A DNA stretch of 28,849 nt from Silene noctiflora. Taxonomy: Eukaryota; Streptophyta; Magnoliopsida; Caryophyllales; Caryophyllaceae. A program made the position numbers and the translations under genes. Under the pieces are notes generated by a model. That model did not search any database and was not told the DNA's origin. It saw only the letters and a list, made by a program, of their open reading frames with translations. The stretch spans positions 271,504-300,352 of the forward strand of contig VHZZ01000002.1 in the NCBI GenBank assembly GCA_009801015.1, in the 5' to 3' direction. Positions 19,851 through 28,849 of the stretch are shown piece after piece (the stretch's first letter is position 1; every line of letters begins with the position of its first letter).

Positions 19851-20025
19851 GTACTATGTTTGTGATAAATGTGCAGTTGAAAATATGTTTGGGTTGATTG
19901 AAGAGTGTATTTATTAGTGTTAGATGGTAGTTGAACTGTTTGTGTGTTTTGGTGGGGTTAGAGATTAAAATTAGGGTTTAAAGATTTAATCTTTGGTGTA
20001 ATTTATCCCCTTTTTTGTTGAAGAA

Positions 20026-22774
20026 ATGGAAGGAATTGAGGAAGCTAGTAAAGCTGCAATTGAGAATTGTTATAAAGTTCTTAGAATCATTGCTGAACCT
20101 GAAGAAAATGATACCGCGAATAAGAATTTAATTGCTGAAACTGAGCAAACTGTGAGTAAATTCAAGCGGGTTGTGTCGAATCTTGGCAAGGGTGTTGGAC
20201 ATGCAAGGGCTAGGATAGTGAATCAAAATAAGACCACCCCTTTACTCCAAGACACTTTCTTGGAAAGCCAAAACGATTCTAAGAATGAATCGGAAAAAGG
20301 CAAAGAACCCGTTAATCAGGGTTTTCAGTTGTTTAAAACCAATTTGAATGAGGGTTTGATCCATGAGAGTGGTTCGACAACTGGGAAAAGTAGTTTGTCT
20401 TTGGGGAATTTGTCACTAGAGCTAGGCTCGTCAAGTGGAAAAAACGAGCATTTCAAAACCAACCTTAAGGAGGGTTGTGTGCATGAAAATGGTTCAACAA
20501 CTGGGAAAAGTTGTTTGTCTTTGAGGAATGTTTCTCTAGATTTAGGCTCATCGAGTGGGAAAGCCCCGTATATCGATTTCAATTCCAATTTCAATGAGGG
20601 TTTTATCCATGAAAATGGTTCAACAAATGGAAAAAGTTGCTTGTCTTTGGGGAATTGTTCACTAGATTTTGGCTCGTCGAGTGGGAAACCCCAGCATTTC
20701 AGAACCAAGTTAAGTGAGGGTTGTGTCAATGAAAATGGTTCAACAACTGGGAAAAGTTGCTCGTCTTTGGGGAATTGTTCATTAGATTTACCCTCGAGTG
20801 GAAAACCCCAGCATTTGGGAACCAACCTGAACGAGGGGTCTGTTCATAATGGTTCAACAACTGGGAAAAGTTGCTTGTCCTTGGGGAATTGTTCACTAGA
20901 TTTACGCTCGTGGAATGGGAAACCCCAGCATTTAGGAACAAATCTGAAGGAGGGTTCTGCCCATGAAAATGGTTCAACATCTGGAAAAAGTTGCATGTCT
21001 TTGGGGTTTTTGTCAATGGACCCGCGGTCGTCTAATGGGAAAATACCGTTTCAACTACCTCATAACCCGAGCTCGATGGCACAGTATCAGCTCTATCATC
21101 AGCAACAGATGCAACAGAAGCTTAAGCTTCACCAGAAATTGAAAGAGCAGGCTGAATTGATGTATAAGAGGAGTATTAGTGGGATTAATCTGAATTTCAA
21201 TAGCCCTAGTTCTTTACCCGCATTGTCGTCTTCCTCTCGGTCATTAATTGCCTCGTGGAGTGCTGATGGAAATGCGGCCAATTTGCGTGAAAATGGGTTT
21301 AATTTGATCGGCATGAGTCATGGGTCGGGTCAGGATTCAAGTCAAGTTAAAAAGAGGGGCCCTGGCATGATCAAAGATGGAAATTTGAAATGTGGGAGAA
21401 TCGGAAGCTGCCATTGTTCGAAGAAGAGGTTTGTTAGATTTTGTTGGTTGCTGTTGCATTCTTTGTAGGATTAAATGTCGATACGATGATTTCTTATTTC
21501 TTATTTTTGCCTGATATAGGAAGCATAGGGTGAGGAGATCTATCAAGGTTCCTGCTGTCAGCAACAAGCTAGCTGATATTCCACCGGACGAGTATTCATG
21601 GAGAAAATATGGGCAGAAACCAATCAAAGGCTCACCGCATCCTAGGTATAATACTTGGCCTAGCTGAACTAATGTTGCTGCTGCTGTATGTTTTGCATGA
21701 ACTCGTATTAGCTTATTTCCTTAAAATTCTATCGGTAATGTGAATGATAATTCTGCTGAAACTAATGTTGCCATTTGAAAAAAAAAATTCCTGCTAGATT
21801 CCTTTCAATTGAATTTTTTATTTGCCTGACCATCTTGATATATATGCTTGGATCATGTAGTTTGTTTATAGCACTGAATCGTAAATTCCGATATTCAAAA
21901 ATTGTAGGATCACAGTAGAAGTAATACCTTATTAGTAATAACTAAAAAGAATAAGTCTCGGTTGCAACTTCAGGTATCATTAGATACTCGATTCCCTTGT
22001 AGTTAATTAGTTATACAGTTTGAATATCGTGACTAGTATTTCTATACTTCATATTTACTAGTCAATTAGTCATCTTACGTTAATAATACGGACTTACAGA
22101 GAAAGTACCATAATGCTTTCTGTCATCATTGAATATTTCGGTTTGTTGATACGAACTGAAAAGGAAAACAATTACTTGTTACCAAGTACGGCCTGTTTTT
22201 CTTTGTATAAACTTGGCAAGCGATTCAAATATAGATTTTGGTGATTTTAGCCGCAACAGTTTTTCATTATATCTGTTCTTATTTTTGTACATCGGGCGAC
22301 TTCTATCATGAAGCCATATTTGATGCAGTAATATATTGCATCAGCTAGAAGTCTGCAAACTGAGACCTAGGATGGTAGCTAACTCTTGATCTAACTTAGT
22401 TTATCTTTTATTGAACGTTTACGCAGTTACTTTCCCCCTTCCAAAATGTTCTATTTTAATACTTTCGCAACAATGACATGACCCGGCCTAAGGCGCTTGG
22501 TATACACTATAGCCAAGATCAAATTCGAATGTTTTTCTGATAGATTCATACTGTCAGTTTCACATTGTTAGCTAGCATTGCAAAGACGAGCTCTTATTCT
22601 AAAACTTGATTCATCTACAGGGGTTACTACAAGTGTAGCTGTGTGAGAGGCTGCCCGGCTAGGAAACATGTCGAGAGGTGCTTAGACGATGATTCCATGC
22701 TTATTGTAACATATGAAGGCGATCACAATCATCCCCGTGTGCCAGTGGCATCACAGTCTGCAACAAACCCATGA
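20026..22774 (+). CDS. WRKY transcription factor, group IId, with repeat expansion
   Basis: Coding exons are 20026-21428, 21520-21645 and 22621-22774 (GT/AG, 560 residues). The start was chosen because the next domain begins at once. Order: a helical N-terminus; a calmodulin-binding C-motif (about 41-62, [11 protein letters not shown]...GHARAR); six tandem repeats of about 40 residues (103-339); a Gln-rich tract (353-373) leading to [12 protein letters not shown]; the plant zinc cluster with [14 protein letters not shown] (462-475); WRKYGQK (495-501); and a C-X5-C-X23-H-X-H zinc finger (C515, C521, H545, H547). Intron 2 falls at HPR|GYYKC, the conserved R-type position. Group IId proteins bind W-boxes in the nucleus, bind calmodulin and act mostly in stress and defence. 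The closest type is WRKY21/39/74-like. Usual length is about 310-380 residues; the repeats explain the excess. Residue 517 is Cys where Ser is usual (KCSCVRGC). No lesion is seen. Confidence 0.95.
20332..21042 (+). repeat. six in-frame 39-42-codon repeats in WRKY exon 1
   Basis: The unit has the pattern F/LxTNLxEG-x3[29 protein letters not shown]. Copies start at residues 103, 143, 185, 225, 264 and 303, giving periods of 40, 42, 40, 39 and 39. The DNA copies are also alike (GGTTCAACAACTGGGAAAAG recurs), so expansion is fairly recent. All indels are multiples of three, which indicates selection to keep the frame. The composition (Ser, Gly, Asn) predicts a disordered segment. The reverse strand stays open here by chance, giving false antisense frames. 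Confidence 0.95.
21646..22620 (+). other. WRKY intron 2
   Basis: A 975-base AT-rich intron at the R-type position of the WRKY domain. It shows no recognisable transposon or gene. Confidence 0.8.
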
Positions 22775-23256
22775 TCCAAAAAACATGAATTCCTCCAGTA
22801 CATAGTTCCGTTCGCCTAGGCAAATGCTGATTTAGGGATAGGCTTCTAATTTCAGGAGCATTTTTGGGGGGTTCAGGAAAAACATTTTAAGCATTGTTGT
22901 AATAGTTATATTAGGCCGAAGCAGGGCCAGCAAAGTTAGAACATTGGAGTTTCAAAGTGAAAAAATATATTCTGTGCTTTGTGACATCTGATAAAGTTTT
23001 ATTCTTTGCATCATTGCATTCCCGGCCATGACAGGCGGTTTGTGCCAGACTAGCATGTGAGCTACCCGGGCTGGTGAAAACTGTGCCCAATGTGATTGGT
23101 CGAGACAAGCTAGCCCGGCCATCAAACTTGACTGCTGGAACTGACCATCCCCATTTTGAAGACCCAATGACCTGACCGGATTGGAATTGTCCGGTTCAGT
23201 CCAGTCCAGTCAGATCACTTTTTCAAACCAAAATTTGTTTTATTTGGTCTGGATCT
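22775..23256 (+). other. WRKY 3' UTR and downstream flank
   Basis: The first 200 or so bases should be 3' UTR; no canonical AATAAA is visible, though AATTTGTTT-type and TTTTATTCTTTG tracts occur near 22990-23010. The open frames on the minus strand have no recognisable product. Confidence 0.4.
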
Positions 23257-23345
23257 GACCGGTTAGTTAGATTTTCCAGACCCGGAGACCGGACCGGTTA
23301 GTTAGATTTTCCAGACCCGGAGACCGGACCGGTTAGTTGGATTTT
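23257..23345. repeat. 35-bp tandem repeat, about 2.5 copies
   Basis: The unit starts GACCGGTTAGTTAGATTTTC and ends CAGACCCGGAGACCG. Two identical copies and a partial third with one change (TTGG) occur. It is preceded by CCGGTTCAGTCCAGTCC-type low-complexity sequence. Confidence 0.9.
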
Positions 23346-23551
23346 TTAACAGCTGCAACCCACCCGATGAAACTTATGCTACTCCGACTCTTTATACTAC
23401 TCACATACCCATATCTGATATTTCGACACTCGGAGATAGGCATGACACTTGATCTTTACACACACTCCTAGGAAAGTTTTGACCAAGCATGTGTAACATG
23501 AATCTTGCAAGATTTTGTTGATACAAAGCGTATTGTTTGTCACGGACACTA
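23346..23551. other. short intergenic stretch
   Basis: Nothing was assigned. It leads into an inverted repeat. Confidence 0.4.
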
Positions 23552-23670
23552 TCCGTTACAAGTTGAAGACAGATAGTGTCCTTCTCACAATAAGACAAGT
23601 GGGAGCACTCATGGATAGTGTCACTTGCATATTGTGAGAGGGGCACTATCCGTCTTCAGCTTGTGACGGA
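23552..23670. repeat. inverted repeat, 50-base arms, 20-base loop
   Basis: The left arm 23552-23601 (TCCGTTACAAGTTGAAGACA...) pairs with 23622-23670 (...GTCTTCAGCTTGTGACGGA) with about six mismatches and one small indel. Most mismatches would be G:U pairs in a plus-strand RNA. It includes the words GATAGTGTCC/GGGCACTATC. It is likely a fold-back MITE, but it is able to form a long hairpin transcript. Confidence 0.8.
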
Positions 23671-23967
23671 TACTGCCCGTGTTGAGAATTTGTGTTGTTA
23701 TGTAAGTATTGTGGTGTCTAATCTGTTTTTTTTTTTTTTTTTTTGCCTTTTGTGGGTGCGTTGTTAGTTATGATCCATCATTACTTTGAACATGATAATA
23801 ACAATCTTTGTTAGTTCAATTGTTGTTTGGTCTGTTGTTCATACCTCTTTGATTTGATAGAATACATTCATGAGTTGTTGATACTTGATTCCTAGTTAGG
23901 GAAAGGGACTTGATTTTGATAAAAAAAAAGTCAAATGGGATCAATTGCAACCAATTTGGGGGGTCGG
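23671..23967. other. intergenic stretch with a poly-T run
   Basis: It contains a run of about 20 T at 23727-23744 and no other structure. The T run may be the complement of a retroposon A-tail, but no retroposon body is recognised. Confidence 0.4.
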
Positions 23968-24367
23968 TAGAGATGGAAGTGAGCACGCAGGTTGTTGGAT
24001 CGGCAAGTCCCAATATGGTTGATGGCCCATTTTAGCTGGGATTAGCACGGCGCGTCATGGGTTGTGCCTGGGTCTAAGTTTTAGAAAAAAGTTTGTGCCT
24101 AACACAGGCACGGCACGGCCCACGTCGACACGACACACACTTCAGGCACGTCTAAAATGCAAAGAAACAAAGTTGGAGTGGAGAAATTGCTTGGGCACGC
24201 TCAAACACGGCACGACTCAGCACGCCATGAGTAGTGCATGGGCCGCCATTTCATTTCACCGGCACGACACGAAACCTACTTTCATGGGCCTAGGCCTTGC
24301 CAATTTCTCCACCAGGCAGGTTGGACCTGCACGAGGCGCTACCCGGCAAAACCCAGTTCCATCTCTA
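23968..24367. mobile_element. hAT-like non-autonomous element, GCACGGC-rich
   Basis: The ends are TAGAGATGGAA and its exact complement TTCCATCTCTA. The flanking octamers GGGGTCGG and GGGATAGG match in six of eight positions. The interior is full of GCACGGCACG and CACGACACG words, as in plant hAT non-autonomous elements. The length is 400 bp. The plus-strand open frame across it is not a gene. Confidence 0.6.
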
Positions 24368-24429
24368 GGGATAGGGAGTCTTTTTCCGGTCAGTGGATTC
24401 AAATGTAGATTGTTGAGTTGGCCGACTTG

Positions 24430-24712
24430 GCGGTCTATGTTGCATCACCTCATCGGACCCATTTTAACCTGCATTACTATTTACTAGCCCGATATAACCC
24501 GCCCTCCAACTTGTGTTAAGACCAGGACAATGTCTCCGAGCCCAGCCCGGAACCAATAAAAAACTATATGAGCCTGGCCCGGGCTAGACATAAGAGAGCT
24601 CAGCCCGCCCCTCCTTATGGTCGAGTTCAGGCCACTCTATCGCAGCCTAGCTTGTGGCAGGCCTGGCTCAACCCGCACCCGCACCAGCATCGCATTCGCC
24701 ACCTCTACTTCC
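24430..24712. mobile_element. second hAT-like end, CCCGCACCCGC-rich
   Basis: The stretch is rich in AGCCCGCCC/AACCCGCACCCGC words and ends CGCCACCTCTA near 24701-24711, resembling the end of the element at 1-230. No matching left end was found. Confidence 0.4.
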
Positions 24713-25015
24713 GCCTATTTCATTTTTACATAAAATTAATTAAATTACATTGCAATACATTATTATATATTACATTATATTTCATGGTAATTGAAAAATA
24801 CAGCAAAATAAATTCCGTAATTAGAGAATAAATATGTTGTTGAAACTTGAGAGATACTTATCACAGTAAAATTATACGTAGAATTATTTTGCGGATTGCT
24901 AGGGTGGGGGAGGTTTTATACTTCTCGTCGTAGAATTATACGTAGAATTAATTTTAATACGGAGTACATCCGTATAGTCGTATTCATTGAAACTTTAAGT
25001 TTTACTTGTATAACA
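24713..25015. other. AT-rich flank with a short direct repeat
   Basis: AATTATACGTAGAATTA occurs twice, near 24870 and 24936, about 66 bases apart. TACGGAGTACATCCGTA near 24959 is a short palindrome. There is no gene. Confidence 0.5.
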
Positions 25016-25023
25016 CCAGATAA

Positions 25024-25559
25024 TAGGTCTGAGCAAAAATAATAAATATACGGTTTTAATATATGGTTATGATACGGTTTTAATTACATGAATATCCGTG
25101 TGTACGATAAGAATTTCTATATATACGATACGGTTTTTTGAAAACCGTATCGGGTCCAGGTCGGGCAAAAACAAAATCGGGTATACGGTTTTGGAAAAGA
25201 TATAATAAAACTAAGAAATCTCACATAAACTAAATAATTTAAGCATAGTTACATTAAGTTGCCAAATTTTATTTTTCCTGGTGCACTTGTATAATGATAT
25301 ATTGAAAATTTTGATTATTTGAATAGGTAACCTATTATTAAATTTAAGTTTATTATGTAGCTGTTTGATCGAGAATGCAAGAAATTAAACAATGAACAAT
25401 TAAAATTTGATTCGATTATATGAAAATCAGATATATGAAAAAAACGGGTATACTGTTAAACCGGGTTGGATCCGTATCGGAAAATTTGTGAGTTTAAAAA
25501 CCGTATATACGATACGGTTATTAAAACGGTATCGAGTATACGGTTTTTGCTCAGCCCTA
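25024..25559. mobile_element. hAT MITE copy 2, perfect 8-bp TSD
   Basis: The ends are TAGGTCTGAGCAAAAA and TTTTTGCTCAGCCCTA, with a perfect flanking octamer CCAGATAA at 25016-25023 and 25560-25567. The inner words (ATACGATACGG, CCGTATCGGGTCCAGGTCGGG, GTATACGGTTTT) are shared with the copy at 5869-6384. The length is 536 bp with no transposase. The open frame 25407-25601 runs out of the element and is not a gene. Confidence 0.88.
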
Positions 25560-25567
25560 CCAGATAA

Positions 25568-26066
25568 GACTAGCCCTAAAAGAAAAGGCCAATTAAAGTA
25601 ACAAATAAACTTATAAAAAAATATTTTATTTTGATAACCTAATATTTTGTATGGATAACTTGCATATATGCATACGTTAATATTTATTAAGAAATTCGGT
25701 TATTAAATAAAATTAAAATATAAATATAAAAAAATGTTTATTTTGGGATATTCTTCTTTTAAGCTAGTCATATGTTATAGTATGATCCTATAAGAGAGTT
25801 GTTATAAACTTTATTATGATATGATCATTTGAGCCCGCTCTTTTGTAGTTACTTACATTTCATATAACTTCAGTTTGTTCAGTTTAATTCGACATCATTA
25901 TTACTATTATTATTATATTTATTCGCGTTATTTAAGTATGAATAATCCAAACTATTCTTATACCACCACACTTAGGCTATTTTTAACCGTAAAATTCGAT
26001 AAATTATGAAGTAAGTCTCATTTTTTAATGTAAGATTATACCTCATCGAAACACTAATTACCATCA
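25568..26066. other. AT-rich intergenic DNA, nothing assigned
   Basis: Low complexity AT-rich DNA with an ATT-type microsatellite near 25898-25920. It leads into the Copia LTR. Confidence 0.4.
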
Positions 26067-26279
26067 TGTGTATTAGTTAGTACAACTAACTTAGTTAGTT
26101 AAAGTTAGTTAGATATGAACTCTTGGTTAGTTATGCAACAACCAGAATTAGTTATATATGTCGGTGTGTATTGTATATAAATAGCACATCATGTATTCAT
26201 TGCATTGACAAGTTTTTAACAATATATCAAACAAGATTATTATCAACTCAATACATTCTCTAAAATCATCATCTTAATA
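26067..26279 (+). mobile_element. 5' LTR of a Copia retrotransposon
   Basis: A short LTR of about 213 bp starting near TGTGTATTAGTTAG and ending ...CATCATCTTAATA just before the primer-binding site. It has a TATA box TATATAAATA at 26174-26183. The left border is approximate, since the 3' LTR lies outside the window, and the expected final CA seems mutated. Confidence 0.6.
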
Positions 26280-26291
26280 TGGTATCAGTTA
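26280..26291 (+). promoter_or_regulatory. Copia primer-binding site
   Basis: TGGTATCAGTTA follows the LTR. The first nine bases match the complement of the initiator methionine tRNA 3' end, as in most plant Copia elements. Confidence 0.8.
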
Positions 26292-27090
26292 CCGTTTAAT
26301 CGATCCTTTCTTTTTCGCTTCCGCTTTCAAGAAAACAATTTAATATTTATTCTTTTCCCAACAAACTTCCTCATAAACATTCATCATGCCTAAAAATCAA
26401 GAAAACACTGATCATAGTTATGATTACTATGATGATCCTCTTTATCTCTCTTCTTCTGATCAACCATTTTCATATCTAGTTTCCCCATTATTTGATGGCA
26501 ACGATTTCTTAGGCTGAAAACAGGATGTTCTCATGGCATTAGCTTCCAAGAATAAGGATTGCTTCATTGATGGAACTTTTCCCAGGCCACCCAAAACTGA
26601 CAAAAAATTTCATCAATGGGTTCGTTGTGATCTGATGATCATGAAATGGATTCTTAATTCCCTGGATAAATCCATTCGTGATAATCTCAAGTATGTCAAG
26701 TCAGCTCAGGAACTTTGGGGAGAATTACTGGAACGGTATGGTCAAGCCAATGCTGTTGAGATTTATCAACTGCGCAAAGATCTTGATGCAGTAAGTTAGT
26801 CTAACATGTCTTTAGTTGAGTATTACAGCAAATTGAAGAATTATTGGGAAACTTTGGACAGTTTAGACCCAATTCCTCAATGTTCTTGTGGTAAAATTTC
26901 TCTGTGTTCTTGCACCTTAATGAAACGCATTGTAGCACGAGAGAACAATTCTAAATTGATCCAATTTTTAATGGGATTAAACAATGGTTTTGATACTGTC
27001 AGAACCCAAATCTTGTCTTTGGATCCTTGGCCTACCATCAATAGAGCATTGGGTTTGCTCCAAAAGATTGAAAAACAAAAACAAGTTGTT

Positions 27091-28373
27091 TGTAACACCC
27101 CCATACCCAAAGTGCCTTACAAGGCCACTTCAAGAACGGAGATGCTACCATNTCGGTCTCCCGAGGCAATGATATGCATAAGACAATAATGAAACATTTA
27201 CTAAAGAGTTTAAGAGTTACAAAGTCCAAAACCAAACGAGGATACAACATATTATTCCAAAGTACAATTCTCAAACTAAAGACTCAAATGACGCAGCGGA
27301 AGACAACTACGGTAATTGCCTTCCAAGCCCGCGCAACAAAGCCACCTGCTCAAATCTGCTCACCATCCCCCAATGGATCATCACAGGCACACAACAAACA
27401 TGGGGTCAGTTACTGCCAATAAACATAACAACGTAACAAGCATAGTACACAATCTCCTTCCACACCGCCTCACATCACATCATCGACTACACACCAAAGT
27501 GTGTAGCCCTGCCAGTGGGGGACCGCAGCCGTACCCACCTAAGCCCCGCTCATCATACCGAGCGCAAACCCCAATTCCTTAATGTGCACATCCCCTCCCG
27601 TGGCGGGTTCCACGGAGGGCGATTAAAGGGCGTGAAGTCACTCCCGCAAGTGACTCCACTCAGCCGAGAACGCATCTCGCAACCAACAGCAACTCCATCT
27701 CCTCCACTCCGTCACACCATACAATCCAGCAAGTATTCACATCATACAAATCATATACATATACCAATCAACACAGAAAACTGAGTAGGGAAACCCTACC
27801 TGAATGCAATCACAAGGCAGCGAGGCAATCACTAGAAACGGTCGGCTACGAATCCACTTCCTAAACAATTACACATCACACATTACAATTCATACAACAA
27901 CTCTATAACCTGCCCTAATTCCCAAATTAGGGCTTAACCAACAGCAATATATAAGGTATAACCCACATACTAAGGACTTACCCTTGAAACACAGAATGCG
28001 AAAGTGAGATCGACGCGGAAATCTACGGACTTAAGCCACGGGTCGTGAATAACGCGAGATGACAAAGGAGGTTCTTCAATAGTTTCAGAGAGTTTTTAGA
28101 AGAAGCAAGGAAATAACGGAAGAAAAATGAACGATCTCGCGGTATTCACAACTCTTATTAAAACAGCCCGTAACTTACTTACTCGATCGAGTAACACTCT
28201 TACTCGATCGAGTGACACTTACTCGATCGAGTGACCCTTACTCGACCGAGTATCTCGCATACTCGATCGAGTACCTCACTTCCAGAACCTGTTATAAACG
28301 GACACCAACCCACTCGATCGAGTAGGTCCTACTCGATCGAGTCAGAACAGGTAGGGAAAATCGTAGTATTACA
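27091..28373 (-). mobile_element. solo LTR, perfect TTGTT duplication
   Basis: It begins TGTAACACCCCC and ends GTAGTATTACA, flanked by TTGTT at 27086-27090 and 28374-28378. At 1283 bp with no internal genes, it is a solo LTR, most likely of a Gypsy-type element. Read on the minus strand it has the ACTCGATCGAGT array, then AATAAGAG, GGTAAGTCC, CCCTAATTTGGG, GGTAGGGTTTCCCTACTCAG, GGGATGTGCACATTAA and GCTGCGGTCCCCC, in the same order as the old LTR at 12990. The perfect duplication makes it younger. There is an undetermined base at 27152. The open frames in it are not genes. Confidence 0.9.
28191..28342. repeat. seven ACTCGATCGAGT palindromes in the solo LTR
   Basis: Seven 12-base palindromes occur (six ACTCGATCGAGT and one ACTCGACCGAGT), the first five spaced 19-21 bases. 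They lie in the U3-like part when the LTR is read on the minus strand. Confidence 0.9.
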
Positions 28374-28705
28374 TTGTTGAGTCAGTTGAGGTTCTTAACG
28401 AAGCTTCTGCTTATGCTGGGTTCAAATCTTCTGATACTACTCAAACTGATAAGAAGGTGAAGAAATACTACAGTCATTGTGAGATGAATAATCACAATTT
28501 GGATGAATGTTTTTGGGCCAATGGTTGCGCTCACTGTGGCAAACCAGGTCATAAGATTGATAAATGTTATCGCTTGGTGGGTTTTCCTTCTGATAAGAAT
28601 AATAAGCAAGCTGACAAGCCTGTTAAATCTAAAACTAAGTCCTTTAAAGGGAAGTCTGGGTACAAGAAGACTGCTAATAATGTCGATGTCTTGGACACTT
28701 TTGAG

Positions 28706-28849
28706 CAGTGGCGGAGCCAGGATTTGAGCTTAGGGGGCCGAAAAATTTTAGGGTGGGCGAATGGGTAAAAATATAAGGCACACTCGAAAAAAATCGAAAA
28801 ATTTAACTAAAAACTTCGAAAAATTCAACCACCGGGGGGGCGACCGCCC
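28706..28849 (+). mobile_element. hAT-like element, left end only
   Basis: CAGTGGCGGAGCCAGGATTTG is a common terminal sequence of plant hAT-type non-autonomous elements. It cuts the gag frame at ...TFEQ. The interior GGGTGGGCGAATGGG and CACTCGAAAAAAATCG continues to the window edge, so the right end and target duplication are not visible. Confidence 0.5.

Larger units (their letters stand above)
18781..20025 (+). other. WRKY leader, probably with a 5' UTR intron
   Basis: Some 1.25 kb separate the inferred start of transcription from the ATG, with many ATGs and stops, so a leader intron is likely. Candidate donors are GTAAGT at 18900 and AAAG|GTCTGT near 18974. Candidate acceptors are TGTGCAG near 19875 and TGTTGAAG just before the ATG. 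An AAAT microsatellite lies at 18838-18876. Confidence 0.45.
26386..28705 (+). pseudogene. Copia gag, broken and split
   Basis: The ATG at 26386 opens a gag polyprotein of the plant Retrotran_gag_3/UBN2 type (SPLFDGNDF, ASKNKDCFIDGT, WVRCDLMIMKWI, SLVEYYSKLKNYWETL). It ends with a CX2CX4HX4C zinc knuckle (CAHCGKPGHKIDKC at 28529-28570) for RNA binding. Two nonsense changes lie in frame: TGA at 26515-26517 where Trp is expected, and TAG at 26797-26799 where Gln is expected. A 1283-bp solo LTR sits between codons at 27091, and excising it with one duplication restores the phase exactly. Protease, integrase and reverse transcriptase are not in the window; a hAT-like end replaces the continuation at 28706. 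The element is dead. Confidence 0.85.

Noticed and set aside
20325..20825. A 166-codon open frame on the minus strand, opposite the WRKY repeats, and another at 20726-21016
   Set aside because: It exists only because the coding repeat has no stops on the opposite strand; its product simply repeats and has no start context or family.
24062..24487. A 141-codon plus-strand open frame
   Set aside because: It is mostly GCACGGCACG-type hAT element sequence with no protein family features.
26280..26291. tRNA gene fragment
   Set aside because: Only the 9-base tRNA-complementary start is present; it is a primer-binding site, and no cloverleaf can be formed.
27515..27784. Open frames within the solo LTR (27174-27784)
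   Set aside because: They lie antisense to the likely LTR transcript, overlap in different frames and have no domain.
28191..28342. CRISPR-like array of short palindromic repeats
   Set aside because: Repeats are 12 bases with 7-9 base spacers, inside a plant LTR; there are no cas genes and the repeat/spacer sizes do not fit.

Overview
The window is nuclear DNA of a flowering plant. It is AT-rich, has plant-type introns and carries nested plant transposons. It probably comes from the Caryophyllales, possibly the Caryophyllaceae, because of a solo LTR whose U3 carries repeated ACTCGATCGAGT palindromes; I associate that type of LTR with this group from memory, so the lineage call is only moderate. 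Two host genes are recognisable. The rest is transposon sequence, tandem repeats and unassigned AT-rich DNA.

Layout. 1-230: end of an ACCCG-rich hAT-like element. 758-3638, minus strand: an amino-acid transporter gene (AAAP family) with six visible exons. It is broken by a one-base frameshift and by a 38-base insertion carrying a stop, and its 5' exons are not seen. Its largest intron holds a MITE with a 9-bp target duplication. 3.9-10.3 kb: short non-autonomous transposons, namely Helitrons, a hAT MITE with perfect 8-bp duplications, a long-TIR MITE and a Harbinger/Tourist MITE. 10.6-17.1 kb: a decayed tandem array of roughly 450-500 bp units, ending in two very similar 504-bp copies. The array is opened by a LINE remnant (itself split by an LTR-type insertion), an old LTR and two Helitrons. 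17.7-18.45 kb: a Helitron with a Stowaway MITE inside it.

18.45-22.8 kb, plus strand: an intact group IId WRKY transcription factor gene. It has a TATA-like promoter, a long leader containing a short uORF and a minisatellite of about 75 bp, and three coding exons giving 560 residues. It is much longer than usual for the group because about 237 residues are six tandem copies of a roughly 40-residue Ser/Gly/Asn-rich unit. 23.2-25.6 kb: a short tandem repeat, a near-perfect 50-bp inverted repeat, hAT-like elements and a second copy of the hAT MITE seen at 5.9 kb. 26.07-28.85 kb: the 5' part of a Copia retrotransposon (LTR, primer-binding site, gag with two stops) split by a 1283-bp solo LTR with a perfect TTGTT duplication, then entered by another hAT-like end that runs off the window.

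The WRKY gene is the only apparently functional protein-coding gene. The most unusual feature is its coding tandem repeat, together with a separate tandem expansion in its leader. All boundaries and families were read by eye; no alignment or database search was run.
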